Source: Pirellulales bacterium
GTDB taxonomy: Bacteria > Planctomycetota > Planctomycetia > Pirellulales > UBA1268
DNA: 64,000 nucleotides
Assembly: GCA_018401745.1 (NCBI GenBank)
Contig: JAGYJY010000016.1
Coordinates: forward strand, 1-64,000
Direction of reading: 5' to 3'
The notes under the pieces are model-generated. The model searched no databases. It saw only the letters and a program-made list of their open reading frames with translations, and was not told the origin of the DNA. The position numbers were made by a program, and so were the translations under genes. How positions within the stretch are numbered: the stretch's first letter is position 1; each line of letters begins with the position of its first letter. This document shows positions 9,182-18,884 of the stretch, piece by piece.

Positions 9182-10096
9182 ATGCACCTGACACGCTGCC
9201 TGCTTTTGCTCTGCCTGCTTTGGCTTTGTTTGCTTGGTGCCCTGCCCGCTGTGGCGACAGCGAGCGAGACCGCATCGCCTGGCGAGGCGGCGCAGACCAG
9301 CTCTGCCTTGCCCACCGTGCCTGGCTACACCGAAGTGCAGCGGCTCGCCTCGCCCCACGCCACACAGGCAGCCGCGGCTGATGCCCACCGGCTCTATGCC
9401 ATCTCCAACACCACCGTGGCCACCTACGACCGCACCACCGGGAAACTCCTGGCCACCGCCTCCGCGGAGGGCACCGAACACCTCAACAGCGGCTTCTTGC
9501 ACGCCGGCAAGCTCTACGCGGCCCACTCCAACTACCCTGAGCTGCCCCATGAGTCGGACATCCGGGTTTTCGATCCCGAAACCAACTCGCTGCGGGTGCA
9601 TCATGTCTTTCCCGACCCTCCCGGCAGCCTGGTGTGGTGCCTGCGTCGCGATGGTCATTGGTGGTGCTGCTTCGCCTGGTATGGCGACGACAACGCCCGC
9701 AGCGTGCTGATCGAATACGCCGACGACGACCTCGCCACCGAAGTCCGTCGGCTCCACTTTCCACCCGAGGTGGTCGCCGACTTCGACGGGATGAGCGCGT
9801 CTGGTGGCATCTGGGATGGCGACACGATCCTGGCCAGCCACCATCACTATCCGGTGCTCTACCGGCTGCAGGTGCCGGCCGACCCGCAGGCAACGATGCT
9901 CGACCTGGTCGAAACGCTCGCCTGCCCATTTCCCGGGCAGGGCATCGCCGTTGATCCGGCCACGGCCGGTGGGCTCGTTGGCATCGACCGGCCTGCCCGG
10001 GCGATCGTGCTGGCCACGCCGGTCACGCCGCCTTGCTGTGAAGCGACTCCCGGCAGCCGTCGCTCGCTGCTTCTTCAGGGCAGCCAAACACCTTGA
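9182..10096 (+). CDS. Secreted beta-propeller-like protein of unknown function
   Basis: A 304-residue exported protein. Residues 1-27 form a Leu/Cys-rich signal peptide (MHLTRCLLLLCLLWL) ending near AVATA. The rest has repeated strand patterns such as AADAHRLYAISNTTVATYDR, a SDIRVFDPETN block and GIWDGDTILASHHH, which fit an NHL/PQQ-like propeller. I do not recognise a specific family. The last 74 bases overlap the convergent potassium-channel gene, and the tail (PPCCEATPGSRR) looks unlike the rest, so the true C-terminus may be shorter. No enzymatic motif is evident. Confidence 0.65.
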   Translation: MHLTRCLLLLCLLWLCLLGALPAVATASETASPGEAAQTSSALPTVPGYTEVQRLASPHATQAAAADAHRLYAISNTTVATYDRTTGKLLATASAEGTEHLNSGFLHAGKLYAAHSNYPELPHESDIRVFDPETNSLRVHHVFPDPPGSLVWCLRRDGHWWCCFAWYGDDNARSVLIEYADDDLATEVRRLHFPPEVVADFDGMSASGGIWDGDTILASHHHYPVLYRLQVPADPQATMLDLVETLACPFPGQGIAVDPATAGGLVGIDRPARAIVLATPVTPPCCEATPGSRRSLLLQGSQTP

Positions 10097-10925
10097 GGCT
10101 TCCGTCGGCCCCCAGCCGCGTCTCCAGCAGCAGCCGCACGGCGGCGAGCTCCTCGCGAACCTGCCGCAGCTCGGCGTTGTCTGCGGCGTCTTCGGTGCCC
10201 ATGAACCAGCTCGCGAGCAAGCCCGCCAAGGCTCCGAAGGTCGCTGCTCCGGTGATCATGAGAAAGAAGGCCACGATCCGGCCTTCCCAGGTGATCGGAT
10301 AGAAATCGCCGTAGCCCACAGTGGTCACCGTGCAGATCGCCCACCAGACGGCGTCGTCGGCGGTCTTGATGGTGCCGTCGGCTCCCTCCTCAAAGGCCAG
10401 GATGGCAAACGAACTGGCAAAGATCGCCAGGATCGCCACAAAGGCTCCCGCCATAACGGCGTTGAGGGCCCGCTGCTGAAAGAGCATCGCGGCGATCATT
10501 CGCGTGGCCTTGATGCCGCGAATCACTCGCAGGATGCGAACCACGCGGGCCGCCCGCCCCCAGCGGGCCGCATCAAACACAGGAATGGAGGAGATCAGAT
10601 CGAGCCAGCCCCAGGTGAGCATGTATCGCCAGCGGTCTTCAGCACGGATCAGGTTGACCACAAAATCTGTGAGAAACACCAGACACACGGCAGTGTCGGC
10701 ATAGGCCAGGATCGACTGGCTTGATGGCCCCAGTTCCACCGCCACCCCCACTACCAGCATGCCGATGGCGAGCAGGCTGAAGCCGAGCATCAAGGCATCG
10801 TAGCCGGCCCACCGCTCGCGAAGCAGCATGGGGGTCGCAACTTTCGGAGCGTCGCCGACGGAGCGGGCAAGCCGGGGCGGGGCGGCGACAGCCTTGGGAG
10901 CAAAACTGGTATGTGGGGGTGGCAT
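10023..10925 (-). CDS. Voltage-gated potassium channel (Kch-like)
   Basis: Inner-membrane ion channel of 300 residues with six transmembrane segments. S4 carries regularly spaced arginines (RAARVVRILRVIRGIK), indicating a voltage sensor. The pore loop contains the K+ selectivity filter TVGYGD preceded by VWWAICTVT. The final 60 residues (ELRQVREELAAVRLLLE) form a probable coiled coil for tetramer assembly. ATG 10925 is preferred; the longer in-frame extension to 11042 is basic and would overlap csrA. It ends inside the convergent propeller gene. Function is potassium conductance controlled by membrane voltage; no ligand-binding RCK domain is present. Confidence 0.92.
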   Translation of the reverse strand: MPPPHTSFAPKAVAAPPRLARSVGDAPKVATPMLLRERWAGYDALMLGFSLLAIGMLVVGVAVELGPSSQSILAYADTAVCLVFLTDFVVNLIRAEDRWRYMLTWGWLDLISSIPVFDAARWGRAARVVRILRVIRGIKATRMIAAMLFQQRALNAVMAGAFVAILAIFASSFAILAFEEGADGTIKTADDAVWWAICTVTTVGYGDFYPITWEGRIVAFFLMITGAATFGALAGLLASWFMGTEDAADNAELRQVREELAAVRLLLETRLGADGSLKVFGCPEEAASDGCRESLHSKAA

Positions 10926-11013
10926 GGCGTCGGATCGCGGTGGGGGGCTCAAGCGGAAGGCCGCGGATCCTAGCGGCCCTCGACGCCTGAGTGGATGCCG
11001 ATTCCGCTGGGCA

Positions 11014-11205
11014 TCACTCCACCGACGCACCCGACAGGGCAACCGTCAGATCATCGTGGGGCTGCAGCTCACCCCGCAGCACACGCATCTCGTCCGGGGC
11101 CTCGATTCCAATCCGCACCTTGTCGCCGCTGACGCGGACGATGGTGACCACCACCGAGGAGCCCACGAAAATCTGCTGGCCCTGCTTTCGAGAAAGAACG
11201 AGCAT
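11014..11205 (-). CDS. csrA: Carbon storage regulator CsrA
   Basis: Small RNA-binding translational regulator of 63 residues. It starts with the invariant MLVLSRKQGQ and continues with VTIVRVSGDKVRIGIEAP, both diagnostic of CsrA/RsmA. The dimer binds GGA motifs in mRNA leaders and blocks or stabilises translation. The start has GGGAGG six to seven bases upstream. The next gene on this strand (potassium channel) begins 88 bases downstream and could be co-transcribed. The leader sequence GGAGGTTTCTG just before the start also precedes the YTV-protein start. Confidence 0.95.
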   Translation of the reverse strand: MLVLSRKQGQQIFVGSSVVVTIVRVSGDKVRIGIEAPDEMRVLRGELQPHDDLTVALSGASVE

Positions 11206-11507
11206 CAGAAACCTCCCTGTTTGATTGCTTGTGTGTTGCGGCGGTGTCGGTGTCGCCGTGTGAGACTTCAACGGCGAGGAAAGACGGCCAAACTGGGCCG
11301 ACTTGGTGACAAAGGGAATATCGGACGACAAGGCTGACTTTCTTGCCTGCGGGGTCAGGGAGGCCGCACAGACCGGTTATGTCGATCAGCCGGCGATGGC
11401 TCTCCACCGCGCACGAAAAAGGGCCGGACGATCTCTCGCCCGGCCCTTCTCGTTGTCAGTGCCTCAGTGGCCCGCTGCAGTCGCTCCTGCAGCACGCCAC
11501 TCGAGAA
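11206..11507. other. Intergenic region between csrA and the YTV gene
   Basis: About 300 bases with no convincing gene. It contains the csrA promoter region and, near 11416-11448, the terminator of the upstream YTV gene. Short open frames here have no start signals or recognisable domains. Confidence 0.6.
11416..11448 (-). terminator. Rho-independent terminator of the YTV-protein gene
   Basis: On the minus strand, AAGGGCCGG (11448-11440) pairs perfectly with CCGGCCCTT (11427-11419) around a 12-base loop and is followed by a T run (11420-11416). It lies about 60 bases past the stop of the YTV-repeat gene, as expected for an intrinsic terminator. Confidence 0.8.
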
Positions 11508-12956
11508 CTAGCAGCCACGACGGCAGCGACGACGACGGCAGCCGGTGTTGCTGCTGCTCTCGCAGGAGTCGCAGCCAGCGGCGTCGCCACAGCTGCCACA
11601 GCTGTCGGCGGAAACCTCGACGGCCACCATCTTGCAGACCTTCACAGGCACCTCCGTGGTGACCTGGTGAGGAACACAGACGGTGTAGGTCTGGGTCTTC
11701 TCTTCCGGCACACACTCATAGGTCGTGACCGTGTAGGTCTCTTCCTTCGTCTGCGGCACCATGACCGTGTAGGTGACGTCCTTGGTCATCTTCTCAGGCA
11801 CGCACGTGGTCACCGTGTACTCGCGGGTGCGAGTCTCCGGCTTGCACTTCTGAACCTGCACGGTGCGAGTCTTGGTCTCGTTGACCATCTTCGTCACCTG
11901 GTAGGTCTTGGTCCGCTCCTCCGGCACGCACTTGGTGACCATGACGGTCTTGGTGCGGGTCTCAGGCTTGCACTTCTGAACCTTCACGGTGCGAGTCTTG
12001 GTCTCGTTGACCATCTTCGTCACCTGGTAGGTCTTGGTCCGCTCTTCCGGGCGGCACTTGGTGACCGTGCAGGTGTAGGGAACTTCCTCAGTGACACACG
12101 TGTAGGTCGTGCAGGGCACTTCCTTGGTCTCACAGGTCGGAACCCAGACACGCTTGCAGACGGTGCGGGTTGCACCGCAGTCGCCACAGCCACCCTCACA
12201 GCCACCGCAAGCGCTGCTGTTGCCACAGGGGTTGCAGGGAACTTCCGTCATCTGGGTTTCCCAGTGGCCACCGCGGACCTGCACGGTCTTCGTGGTGGTC
12301 TGCGGCACCCGCTTGGTCACCGTGCGGGTCATCTCGACCTCTTCGGTGTAGGGAACCATCACCGTGTAGGTGCTGGTCTTCTCTTCCTTGACGGGAACGC
12401 ACACCGTGTAGGTCTGCTCAACCTCTTCGGTGTAGGGAACCATCACCGTGTACTCGACGGTCTTCTCTTCCTGAACCGGCACCATCACGGTGTAGGTGGA
12501 AGTCTTCTCTTCCTTCACGGGAACGCACACCGTGTAGGTCTGCTCGACCTCTTCGGTGTAGGGAACCATCACCGTGTACTCAGCGGTCTTGGCTTCCTCG
12601 ACGTTCTTCATGACCGTGTACTCGACCGTCTTGGTGCGAGTCTCGGGCACGGAGACCGTGACCGTGCGGGTCTTCTCTTCGGTCTTCGGAACCCGCTTCA
12701 TGACCGTGTAGGTCTTCTCGCGGGTCTCCTGCGTGTACTCAGTGCGGGTCACTTGCCGCATCTCAGTCACATACTGCCGCTGGTAGACGGTGCGAGTGCC
12801 GCACGAGCCACACTCACCGCAATCATCACATGCCGAGGCTGACTCGCAGCCACCGCACTCCGCTCCACCACAGCTGCCGCAATCGGCCTGGGCGGTCGTA
12901 CACGAGAACACAAGGGCGAGCATGGGAACCATGCCCAAACAGATTTTTCGAATCAC
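11508..12956 (-). CDS. YTV-repeat, cysteine-rich secreted protein (candidate cell-wall component)
   Basis: A 482-residue exported protein made almost entirely of short repeats. Residues 1-24 are a signal peptide (IRKICLGMVPMLALVF). Three Cys/Gly-rich clusters follow at about 25-53 (CGSCGGAECGGC), 239-262 and 450-482. Between them are tandem beta-type units such as YTVMVPYTEE, QTYTVCVPVKEEKT and KTYQVTKMVNETKTRTV. Alternating Tyr/Thr/Val and charged residues suggest extended strands that could be crosslinked by disulfides. This matches the planctomycete YTV domain family, described in Rhodopirellula as abundant structural cell-wall-type proteins. The start is GTG 12956 with GGAGG five bases upstream. 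No catalytic domain is present. A clear terminator follows at 11416-11448. The structural role is inferred from family knowledge. Confidence 0.85.
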   Translation of the reverse strand: MIRKICLGMVPMLALVFSCTTAQADCGSCGGAECGGCESASACDDCGECGSCGTRTVYQRQYVTEMRQVTRTEYTQETREKTYTVMKRVPKTEEKTRTVTVSVPETRTKTVEYTVMKNVEEAKTAEYTVMVPYTEEVEQTYTVCVPVKEEKTSTYTVMVPVQEEKTVEYTVMVPYTEEVEQTYTVCVPVKEEKTSTYTVMVPYTEEVEMTRTVTKRVPQTTTKTVQVRGGHWETQMTEVPCNPCGNSSACGGCEGGCGDCGATRTVCKRVWVPTCETKEVPCTTYTCVTEEVPYTCTVTKCRPEERTKTYQVTKMVNETKTRTVKVQKCKPETRTKTVMVTKCVPEERTKTYQVTKMVNETKTRTVQVQKCKPETRTREYTVTTCVPEKMTKDVTYTVMVPQTKEETYTVTTYECVPEEKTQTYTVCVPHQVTTEVPVKVCKMVAVEVSADSCGSCGDAAGCDSCESSSNTGCRRRRCRRGC

Positions 12957-13272
12957 AGAAACCTCCAAGAGAGACGAGTCAGCAGAAAAGTTCGTTGGAT
13001 GACGCGAAGCGTGATGCCCTCCGGCCAAGGCATGAGGAGCCCTGACCCACAACCGCCCACACGCACGCCGTTTCAATCTAGATAAGATACGTAGACTTTT
13101 TCAGCATTCAAGCGATGGCCCCGACATTGAAGGGATTTCTCACACTCACTTCTGGGGCCATTGATGTTCCGCACGACGTCCCGGCGTTATCATCTGCCGG
13201 GCCGGGGGGGAAACGATCGTCCGCGGCACCCCTCTGCCTCGTCCTTTTGGCCGCACGTCCAAGGAGCCCCAC
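12957..13272. other. Divergent promoter region between YTV gene and esterase gene
   Basis: A 316-base stretch between divergent genes. It includes an AT-richer segment (13070-13110) that may hold promoters. No supported gene was found. Confidence 0.55.
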
Positions 13273-14769
13273 ATGACTTCAGGCTGCTCTCACCTACGCC
13301 CCCGACTCACTCCTCTGGCAGCCTTTGGCCTACTCTTGCTGGCTGGCCTGATGCTGGCCCCCGCATCCCTGGCGGACGTGCAGCTCAACAACATGTTTGG
13401 CAGCCACATGGTGCTCCAGCAGGGCATCCGCAACCGCGTGTGGGGCAGAGCTGAGCCTGGTGAGAAGGTGAGCGTCACGCTTGCCGATCAGACCCACAGC
13501 ACCACGGCAGGCGACGACGGCTCGTGGGAGGTCATGCTCGATGCGGTGCAGGAATACGGCGGCCCGCACACCCTGACCGTCAAAGGCGACAACACCATCG
13601 TCTTTGAGGACGTGCTGATTGGCGAGGTCTGGGTGTGTGCCGGCCAGTCGAACATGCAGTGGAGCGTGAACGCCTCAAACGACGCCGATCTCGAGCGGGC
13701 CTCGGCTGACTACCCGCAGATTCGCCTGATTTCCGTGCCGCAGGTGGGCACCCAGGAGCCCCAGTGGAACTTCAACGGCTCCTGGAAAGCCTGCACGCCA
13801 GAGACGGTGGGTGGCTTCTCAGCGGTGGGCTATTTCTTCGGCCGCCAGCTGCATCAGACGCTTGGCGTGCCCGTGGGCCTGATCAACAACGCCTGGGGCG
13901 GCAGCGCCTGCGAGGCCTGGATCAACCGCGAGAAGCTTGCCGAGGACGGACGCTTCGAGAAGCTCCTCGCCCGCTGGGAGCAGATGGAAAAAAACAAGGC
14001 CGACGACGCGCGGCTGATGAACGGCAACGCCCGACCCGGCAACATCTACAACGGCGTGCTGCTCCCATCGATCGGCTACGGCATCCGCGGCGCGATCTGG
14101 TATCAGGGCGAAAGCAACGCCAGCCGGGCCTACCAGTATCGCGACCTGTTTCCCTTCATGATCACAACCTGGCGCGACGAATGGGGCCAGGGCGACTTCC
14201 CCTTCTACTGGGTGCAGCTGGCCGATTTCCGCGCTGAAAAGCCCGAGCCGGCCGAGAGCGACTGGGCCGAGCTGCGGGAAGCTCAGACGATGACGATGGA
14301 TGCCCTCCCGGCCACGGGCGAGGCAGTGATCCTCGACATCGGGGAAGGCAAGGATATCCACCCCAAGAACAAGCAGGATGTCGGCAAGCGGCTGGCTCGC
14401 TGGGCCCTCGCCAACGATTACGGCATTCAGGGCATTCCCTGCCACAGCCCGCGGTATGCCTCGATGGAGAAAGATGGCTCGAAGATCGTGCTCTCCTTTG
14501 AGCACGTCGACGGCGGCTGGCGGCCCTTCGACGTGGCGGAGCCGGTCGGCTTCACCATTGCGGGCGGCGACAAGGTCTTTGTGCCTGCCAAGGCCACGAT
14601 CCGCGAGGATGGAACGATCGAAGTCTCAGCCGAGGGCGTCGCCGATCCGGTCGCCGTTCGCTACGCCTGGGCCGACAACCCGGTCTGCAACATGTTTGAC
14701 GGCGTCGGCCTGCCGCTGACACCGTTTCGCACCGACGACTTCCCGGGGGTCACGGTCAACAACCACTAA
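13273..14769 (+). CDS. Secreted sialate O-acetylesterase-type carbohydrate esterase
   Basis: SGNH-fold esterase of 498 residues that removes acetyl groups from sialic acids or other glycans outside the cytoplasm. A signal peptide covers about residues 1-35 ([18 protein letters not shown]). The nucleophile block [10 protein letters not shown] lies near residue 120 and [12 protein letters not shown] near 275; the Asp-x-x-His catalytic element is probably [11 protein letters not shown] near 360. An N-terminal beta-sandwich ([13 protein letters not shown]) precedes the catalytic domain, as in other family members. AAGGAG lies upstream of ATG 13273. It is monocistronic as far as can be seen. Planctomycetes commonly use such enzymes on marine glycans; the actual substrate is unknown. 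Confidence 0.9.
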   Translation: MTSGCSHLRPRLTPLAAFGLLLLAGLMLAPASLADVQLNNMFGSHMVLQQGIRNRVWGRAEPGEKVSVTLADQTHSTTAGDDGSWEVMLDAVQEYGGPHTLTVKGDNTIVFEDVLIGEVWVCAGQSNMQWSVNASNDADLERASADYPQIRLISVPQVGTQEPQWNFNGSWKACTPETVGGFSAVGYFFGRQLHQTLGVPVGLINNAWGGSACEAWINREKLAEDGRFEKLLARWEQMEKNKADDARLMNGNARPGNIYNGVLLPSIGYGIRGAIWYQGESNASRAYQYRDLFPFMITTWRDEWGQGDFPFYWVQLADFRAEKPEPAESDWAELREAQTMTMDALPATGEAVILDIGEGKDIHPKNKQDVGKRLARWALANDYGIQGIPCHSPRYASMEKDGSKIVLSFEHVDGGWRPFDVAEPVGFTIAGGDKVFVPAKATIREDGTIEVSAEGVADPVAVRYAWADNPVCNMFDGVGLPLTPFRTDDFPGVTVNNH

Positions 14770-14961
14770 ACGGCCCCCCGCTCATGACCAGACCGGGCAT
14801 GACCAAAACGATCCAGTTCAAAGCGATATCGTGCAGCAGTCACGTCACCTGCGGCGGCCCGGACGGTCTGCCCGGACGCTCTGGTAGAAACGGCCACGAT
14901 TGGGGTAGCCTTTCCGCTTGGCCTCTGGGTGACATCGAGGTTTTCAAGGAGGGAATGTGGT

Positions 14962-16245
14962 ATGGGATCGGACATGATGACGCAGGCATGCAAGCCGCAG
15001 GGAAGCGACTGCTCTCGACTGTCAGGGATCGTCGCCGGGCTGCTCGTCGGTCTCGTTGCGGTTTTCGGCTATGCCGAGCGAGCGTCCGCCGACGACACGA
15101 GCGATGCACCGACACGCTCGCGGCCGATTCCTGTGGTGGTTCCTTCGCTGCGAGAGTTCGCAATGAAGCAACTGCCAGCCCGAACGGCCGCCGCGTCGAC
15201 TCGCGATTCCGAAGCCACGCCTCTGCCGACTCTTGCGTTTCCTGCCGTTCCGCCCTCGCGGCTGACGGTGCCTTCCGCCGCACCGATGCAGCGACGACAG
15301 CCGGTTGCCCGAGCGAGCCAGGGCAACGAGGATGGCTGGCACAGCGACACGTCGGATCTGCTACCCCCAACGGAACCTGCTGCTGCACAGCCCATGCGTT
15401 CCGTGGCTGCCGCGTCGACCCACGATCTTGAGAACGACCTGGTGGCCGCCGAGGTCCGTGGGATGCTCCTGGAGTATCTCCGCGCGTTTCGCAGCCGGGA
15501 TGCCGCCGCGGTCGCCGCCTGCTGGAGTGAGTCGGCAGACAACCGCAGCCTCGATTCCGGCGAACAGACGCAAGGACGCAGGCAGGTGGAGCAGGTCTTT
15601 CAAACGCTCTTTGAAGAAGATGCGTCGGCCGAGATCGACCTCGACATTCAGGAGATCCGGCCCCTCGGTGGTGATGTGGCGGTGGTCGATGGCATCTCCC
15701 AGCTCTCCTTCTCCACCGGCGACGCCACCGCCAGCCGATTCTCCGCAATCGTCATGAAGAAGGATGGTCGCTGGATGCTTGAGAGCGTTCGCGAAGCCGC
15801 TACGGAGCTTCCCGAGTCGTCCCGCGGCTATGCGATCCGCCGTGTCAGCGAGTTTGCCGGCCGCTGGGAATCGGTCTCCGGCGAGCGGGATGTCTCCACC
15901 CACGCCTTCTGGACCGCTGGCGGTGGCTTTCTGGTTCGCAGCCACACCATGCAAGGTGAGAGCGGCAGCCGCGAGATCACCGAGATCATCGGCTGGGACC
16001 CTGTGCGGCAAGGGATCCGCTCCTGGTCGTTTACCTCCGACGGCGGCTTCGCTGAAGGCTCATGGACCCTCGACAATGACCACTTCGATGTCATGCTCGA
16101 CGGCACGACCGCGGAGGGCGAGATCGTCACCGGACGCATGACGATCACCAGCCTCGGCCCCGACGACCTCCGCATCGACATGGAGGGCACGACAATCGCC
16201 GAGCTCCTCCCGCCGCTGGGCGACATGGTGCGGACAGCCCGATAG
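14962..16245 (+). CDS. Secreted SnoaL/SgcJ-like domain protein
   Basis: A 427-residue exported protein. A signal anchor or peptide lies near residues 15-40 (IVAGLLVGLVAVFGYAE) and is followed by a low-complexity linker to about residue 150. Residues 158-285 look like a SnoaL/DUF4440 (NTF2-like) domain: YLRAFRSRDAAAVAACW, a GRRQVEQVFQ helix and a KKDGRWMLESV end. Residues 290-427 form a second beta-rich domain (ITEIIGWDPV, RSWSFTSDGGF) resembling lipocalin-type DUF1579 proteins. This arrangement is common in planctomycetes; substrates are unknown. AAGGAGGG is eight bases before ATG 14962, which decides the start over an in-frame ATG at 14929. Confidence 0.72.
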   Translation: MGSDMMTQACKPQGSDCSRLSGIVAGLLVGLVAVFGYAERASADDTSDAPTRSRPIPVVVPSLREFAMKQLPARTAAASTRDSEATPLPTLAFPAVPPSRLTVPSAAPMQRRQPVARASQGNEDGWHSDTSDLLPPTEPAAAQPMRSVAAASTHDLENDLVAAEVRGMLLEYLRAFRSRDAAAVAACWSESADNRSLDSGEQTQGRRQVEQVFQTLFEEDASAEIDLDIQEIRPLGGDVAVVDGISQLSFSTGDATASRFSAIVMKKDGRWMLESVREAATELPESSRGYAIRRVSEFAGRWESVSGERDVSTHAFWTAGGGFLVRSHTMQGESGSREITEIIGWDPVRQGIRSWSFTSDGGFAEGSWTLDNDHFDVMLDGTTAEGEIVTGRMTITSLGPDDLRIDMEGTTIAELLPPLGDMVRTAR

Positions 16246-16261
16246 GCCGAGCTGCATCCAT

Positions 16262-17343
16262 TTAGCGTCGGCTCGACTCCGGCTGCTGGGCTATCTTGGC
16301 CTTGGGCACGAAGTAGACCTTGGGGTCGTCGATCACCCATGGTGTGCTCCAGGTCTTGCCATCGTCTTGGCTGCAGACGTTGAAGAAGAACGTCTTGAAG
16401 ATCTCCGTGCGGTAGCCGTAAGGATACTGCGAGGTGATGTGGTCTTCTGCAGTGAGATCATCCACGCCAGGGCTGGCAAAGTAGTGCACGACGCCGTCGG
16501 GCGAGAAGGCGATGCCGAGCGTCCACCAGCCCAGCTGCTCGATTCGTGGCCCCATCAGTTCGCCGCCACTGCGGCCACTGCGGACGCGGATGTAGGCGCC
16601 ATCCTCGGCATGCCGCTTCTCGTCGCCGTTCTCGAAGCAGATAAACATCCCCGGCCAGTATTCCTCCAAACCGTATTCGCCCCGGCTGGGATGATTCTCG
16701 CCCGTGATGATCGTGTGCGTGTAGCAGCCCGTGCGGAAGCCGAACGAGGGGCCGCTGCGATTCTCCCACTGATCAAACGGAGGCATGTAGACCCGTACCA
16801 CCACCGATGGGCTGTCCGCCACATTCATGCCGCCCCGCAGCAGCCGTTTCATGTCGAAGATCAGATCGTCTTGCATCATCTTCCCGGAGGCGTAGCCGGG
16901 CACACCGGCGTGCAGCGTGGCGATCAGCAGGCCATGCTCACTCCCCTCAAGGCCCGGCGCCGGGAGCGGTATCCGCTTCACGGTGTCGGGAGTGCCGCGC
17001 TTCGGTCCTTCAAACCAGACGCGATTGCCGCTGCGGCCGAGCGGGCTTCGCATCCGCTCATCCTGCTCCTCCGAACTCTTGGGATGGTTGTAGAACCACT
17101 GCCAGTTCTCATCCTCGAAGTCGTCGGTCACGCCTTTCGCCAGCGAACCGGTTCCCGGCACGAGTGGCGGGCGATTGGGCAGGGCGGGCGCGTTGGGCCG
17201 CATCACCACCTGGCTCTTCGGCGGCGGGCTTCGACGGAAAAAGGGCCAATCGCTTCGGCCGTCTGGGCCAAGAGGGCAGCCTGGCTGATGATCACCGCGG
17301 CAACAAACGTGTTGCGAACGCACGAGTACGACCTGTACGACAT
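16262..17343 (-). CDS. Conserved secreted protein of unknown function, signal peptide in a different frame
   Basis: I do not recognise this family. The mature part (about 320 residues) is rich in Trp, Tyr and Gly, with WQWFYNHPKSS, YMPPFDQWENR, GWWTLGIAFSPDG and DDGKTWSTPW; the last resembles an Asp-box-like turn. A good signal peptide starts at ATG 17343 (MSYRSYSCVRNTFVAAVIIS to TAEAIGPF) with AAGGTGAG upstream, but it lies one base out of frame with the body. Adding one base to the A5 tract at 17238-17242 joins IGPF to FRRSPPPKSQ. This implies a base missing from a homopolymer. It is convergent with the SnoaL-like gene, with stop codons 17 bases apart. Confidence 0.6.
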
Positions 17344-17559
17344 GATGTTCTCACCTTCCGCGGGGACCAAATCCACTCGCTGCCGCCTCCCTCGAGCCGC
17401 TGCCGCACCTCAGGCAGGGCAGTGACGGTGATGCCGGCTGCACCGTTTCTTTCGGTGGTATCGGCGCGCAGGCTGGCCGTACTGAACCGCCAGCCTGAAA
17501 AATGGCGGAAAGACACGAATCCAGCCGCTCGCCGGCCTCATCTGCTCAGACGCGGGAAG

Positions 17560-17929
17560 TCAGACGCGGGGAGCGTGCACCATCGGCAGGCCCGCGATCC
17601 GGGCAGCCGCTGCCGCCACAGCAACCACCTCTGGGCTGCCCACCGCCAAAATGCAGGCAGGCTCCAAAGCCTGCCGCTTCACGGGCCATCAAGCCTGCCT
17701 CGCATGCGGCCTGCTGCCCGGCCACCTCGCCGAGCCGCACCCGATACTCCCAGCCAGCCTCCGAGAGACTCCGATCCCAGGCAAGGGCCTGCTCGGCAAT
17801 CGATCGGTTGTCGGCCACGATCAGCAGCGGAGAGGCTCCTCCCTGGCTGACCACCACAGCCAGCCAGTCGGCCGTGGCCTGGGCGGGCGTGTTGCCGCCT
17901 GAAGCATCTCGCTGCGACGCGTCGCTCAC
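17560..17929 (-). CDS. Small conserved hypothetical protein, frameshifted
   Basis: Family not recognised. The N-terminal part (LAVVVSQGGASPLLIVADN) reads as an alpha/beta protein. After about residue 88 the frame changes: removing one base from the AAA at 17666-17668 joins AREAAG to LEPACILAVGSPEVVAVAA and a stop at 17560. Uncorrected, the frame ends at 17546 with a Gly/Cys-rich tail unlike a real domain. The corrected product is about 122 residues. The start is GTG 17929, overlapping the stop of the EF-hand gene (GTGA), so the two are translationally coupled and may work together. Confidence 0.55.
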
Positions 17930-18840
17930 GGGCCGTAGAAATCCCCAGGTGTCGAGCCCGGTCGCGGCACGGTCGGTGGCCGCTGAGTGGACGACGGGCG
18001 ACCTGCATTCAGGCTTGAGGAACCTCGTGGCACAAACCCGCGGAATGTCGATCCTCCCGGCACACCCGGCGGCGTCGCGCCGCGGAAGTCCGCTGGAGAG
18101 CCTGCTCGCAGCCGACCAGCGTTGAGATCATTCGAGGTGCCCGTGGTGCCGTAGCCAGGCCGCACCGCCGGGGCTCCCGCACGAACCCCGCCGGTGATCG
18201 CTCCCCCCGTCGGCGCGGTCGGCCGCTCAAAGGGCCGCGAGCCACCGATCAGTGCCGATGGATCGAGTCCGCCCGTCAGCGATCGCCCCGATGTCTGCGG
18301 CAGCACCCTCGCTGCGGATGAGAGCGGCGTGTTGGCGGCGTCGCGGCCGGCTGAAGAAGGCAGGCCCGCAGGCGGCCCAAACAGAGTGATCGTGGGGGGC
18401 GGCGACTGTTGTTTGGCATCCTCGGCGGCAGAAGAACCGGCGGCTGGTTTCGCGGCAGCGGTGCCAGCTTCCTGACCAGGCAGGGCAGGACTCGGCCGTT
18501 GACCGCTGGGCTTGCGGCTGCCGAAGAGATCCCCACCGTCCTCCTCGTCGCTGGAAAAGAGATCGTCTGGGCGACGTCCTGTGATGGGATCGATCCGCGA
18601 CCGCTCCGCTCGCTCGATCCGCTCTCGCCGCATCTGCGTGCGGGCCATCTCCGCCTCGCCGATGTCGATCTTGCCATCGCGATTGCGGTCCCACCGCTGC
18701 AGGAGCATGCCGCGGGTTGTCAGCTCGAGAGGAGCCCGCGAGCCACCACTCCCAATCGGCTCGGCATTGACGAGCCCCGACGCCTGCAGCATTACCAAGG
18801 CAACACCCCAGACCACGAATTTTTGTATCGCTGCGTGCAT
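17926..18840 (-). CDS. Secreted EF-hand protein with Pro/Gly-rich low-complexity tail
   Basis: A 304-residue exported protein with a signal peptide at 1-26 (VVWGVALVMLQASGLVNA). An EF-hand-type calcium loop is visible at about residues 51-62 (DRNRDGKIDIGE), followed by a charged helix (RRERIERAERSR). From about residue 90 to the end the sequence is Pro/Gly/Ser-rich and probably disordered. Such calcium-binding, low-complexity surface proteins are frequent in planctomycetes. Its last codons overlap the next gene start (GTGA). The partner and role cannot be inferred. Confidence 0.65.
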   Translation of the reverse strand: MHAAIQKFVVWGVALVMLQASGLVNAEPIGSGGSRAPLELTTRGMLLQRWDRNRDGKIDIGEAEMARTQMRRERIERAERSRIDPITGRRPDDLFSSDEEDGGDLFGSRKPSGQRPSPALPGQEAGTAAAKPAAGSSAAEDAKQQSPPPTITLFGPPAGLPSSAGRDAANTPLSSAARVLPQTSGRSLTGGLDPSALIGGSRPFERPTAPTGGAITGGVRAGAPAVRPGYGTTGTSNDLNAGRLRAGSPADFRGATPPGVPGGSTFRGFVPRGSSSLNAGRPSSTQRPPTVPRPGSTPGDFYGP

Positions 18841-18884
18841 AACAAACCCTCTGCACCGACGGAAACCCGGTCGCTGCCTGAAGT

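Noticed and set aside
11343..12842. A 499-residue Leu/Gly/His-rich open frame opposite the YTV gene
   Set aside because: It mirrors the repeats of the YTV gene on the other strand and lacks a domain or start signal; the YTV frame has a signal peptide, ribosome site and terminator.
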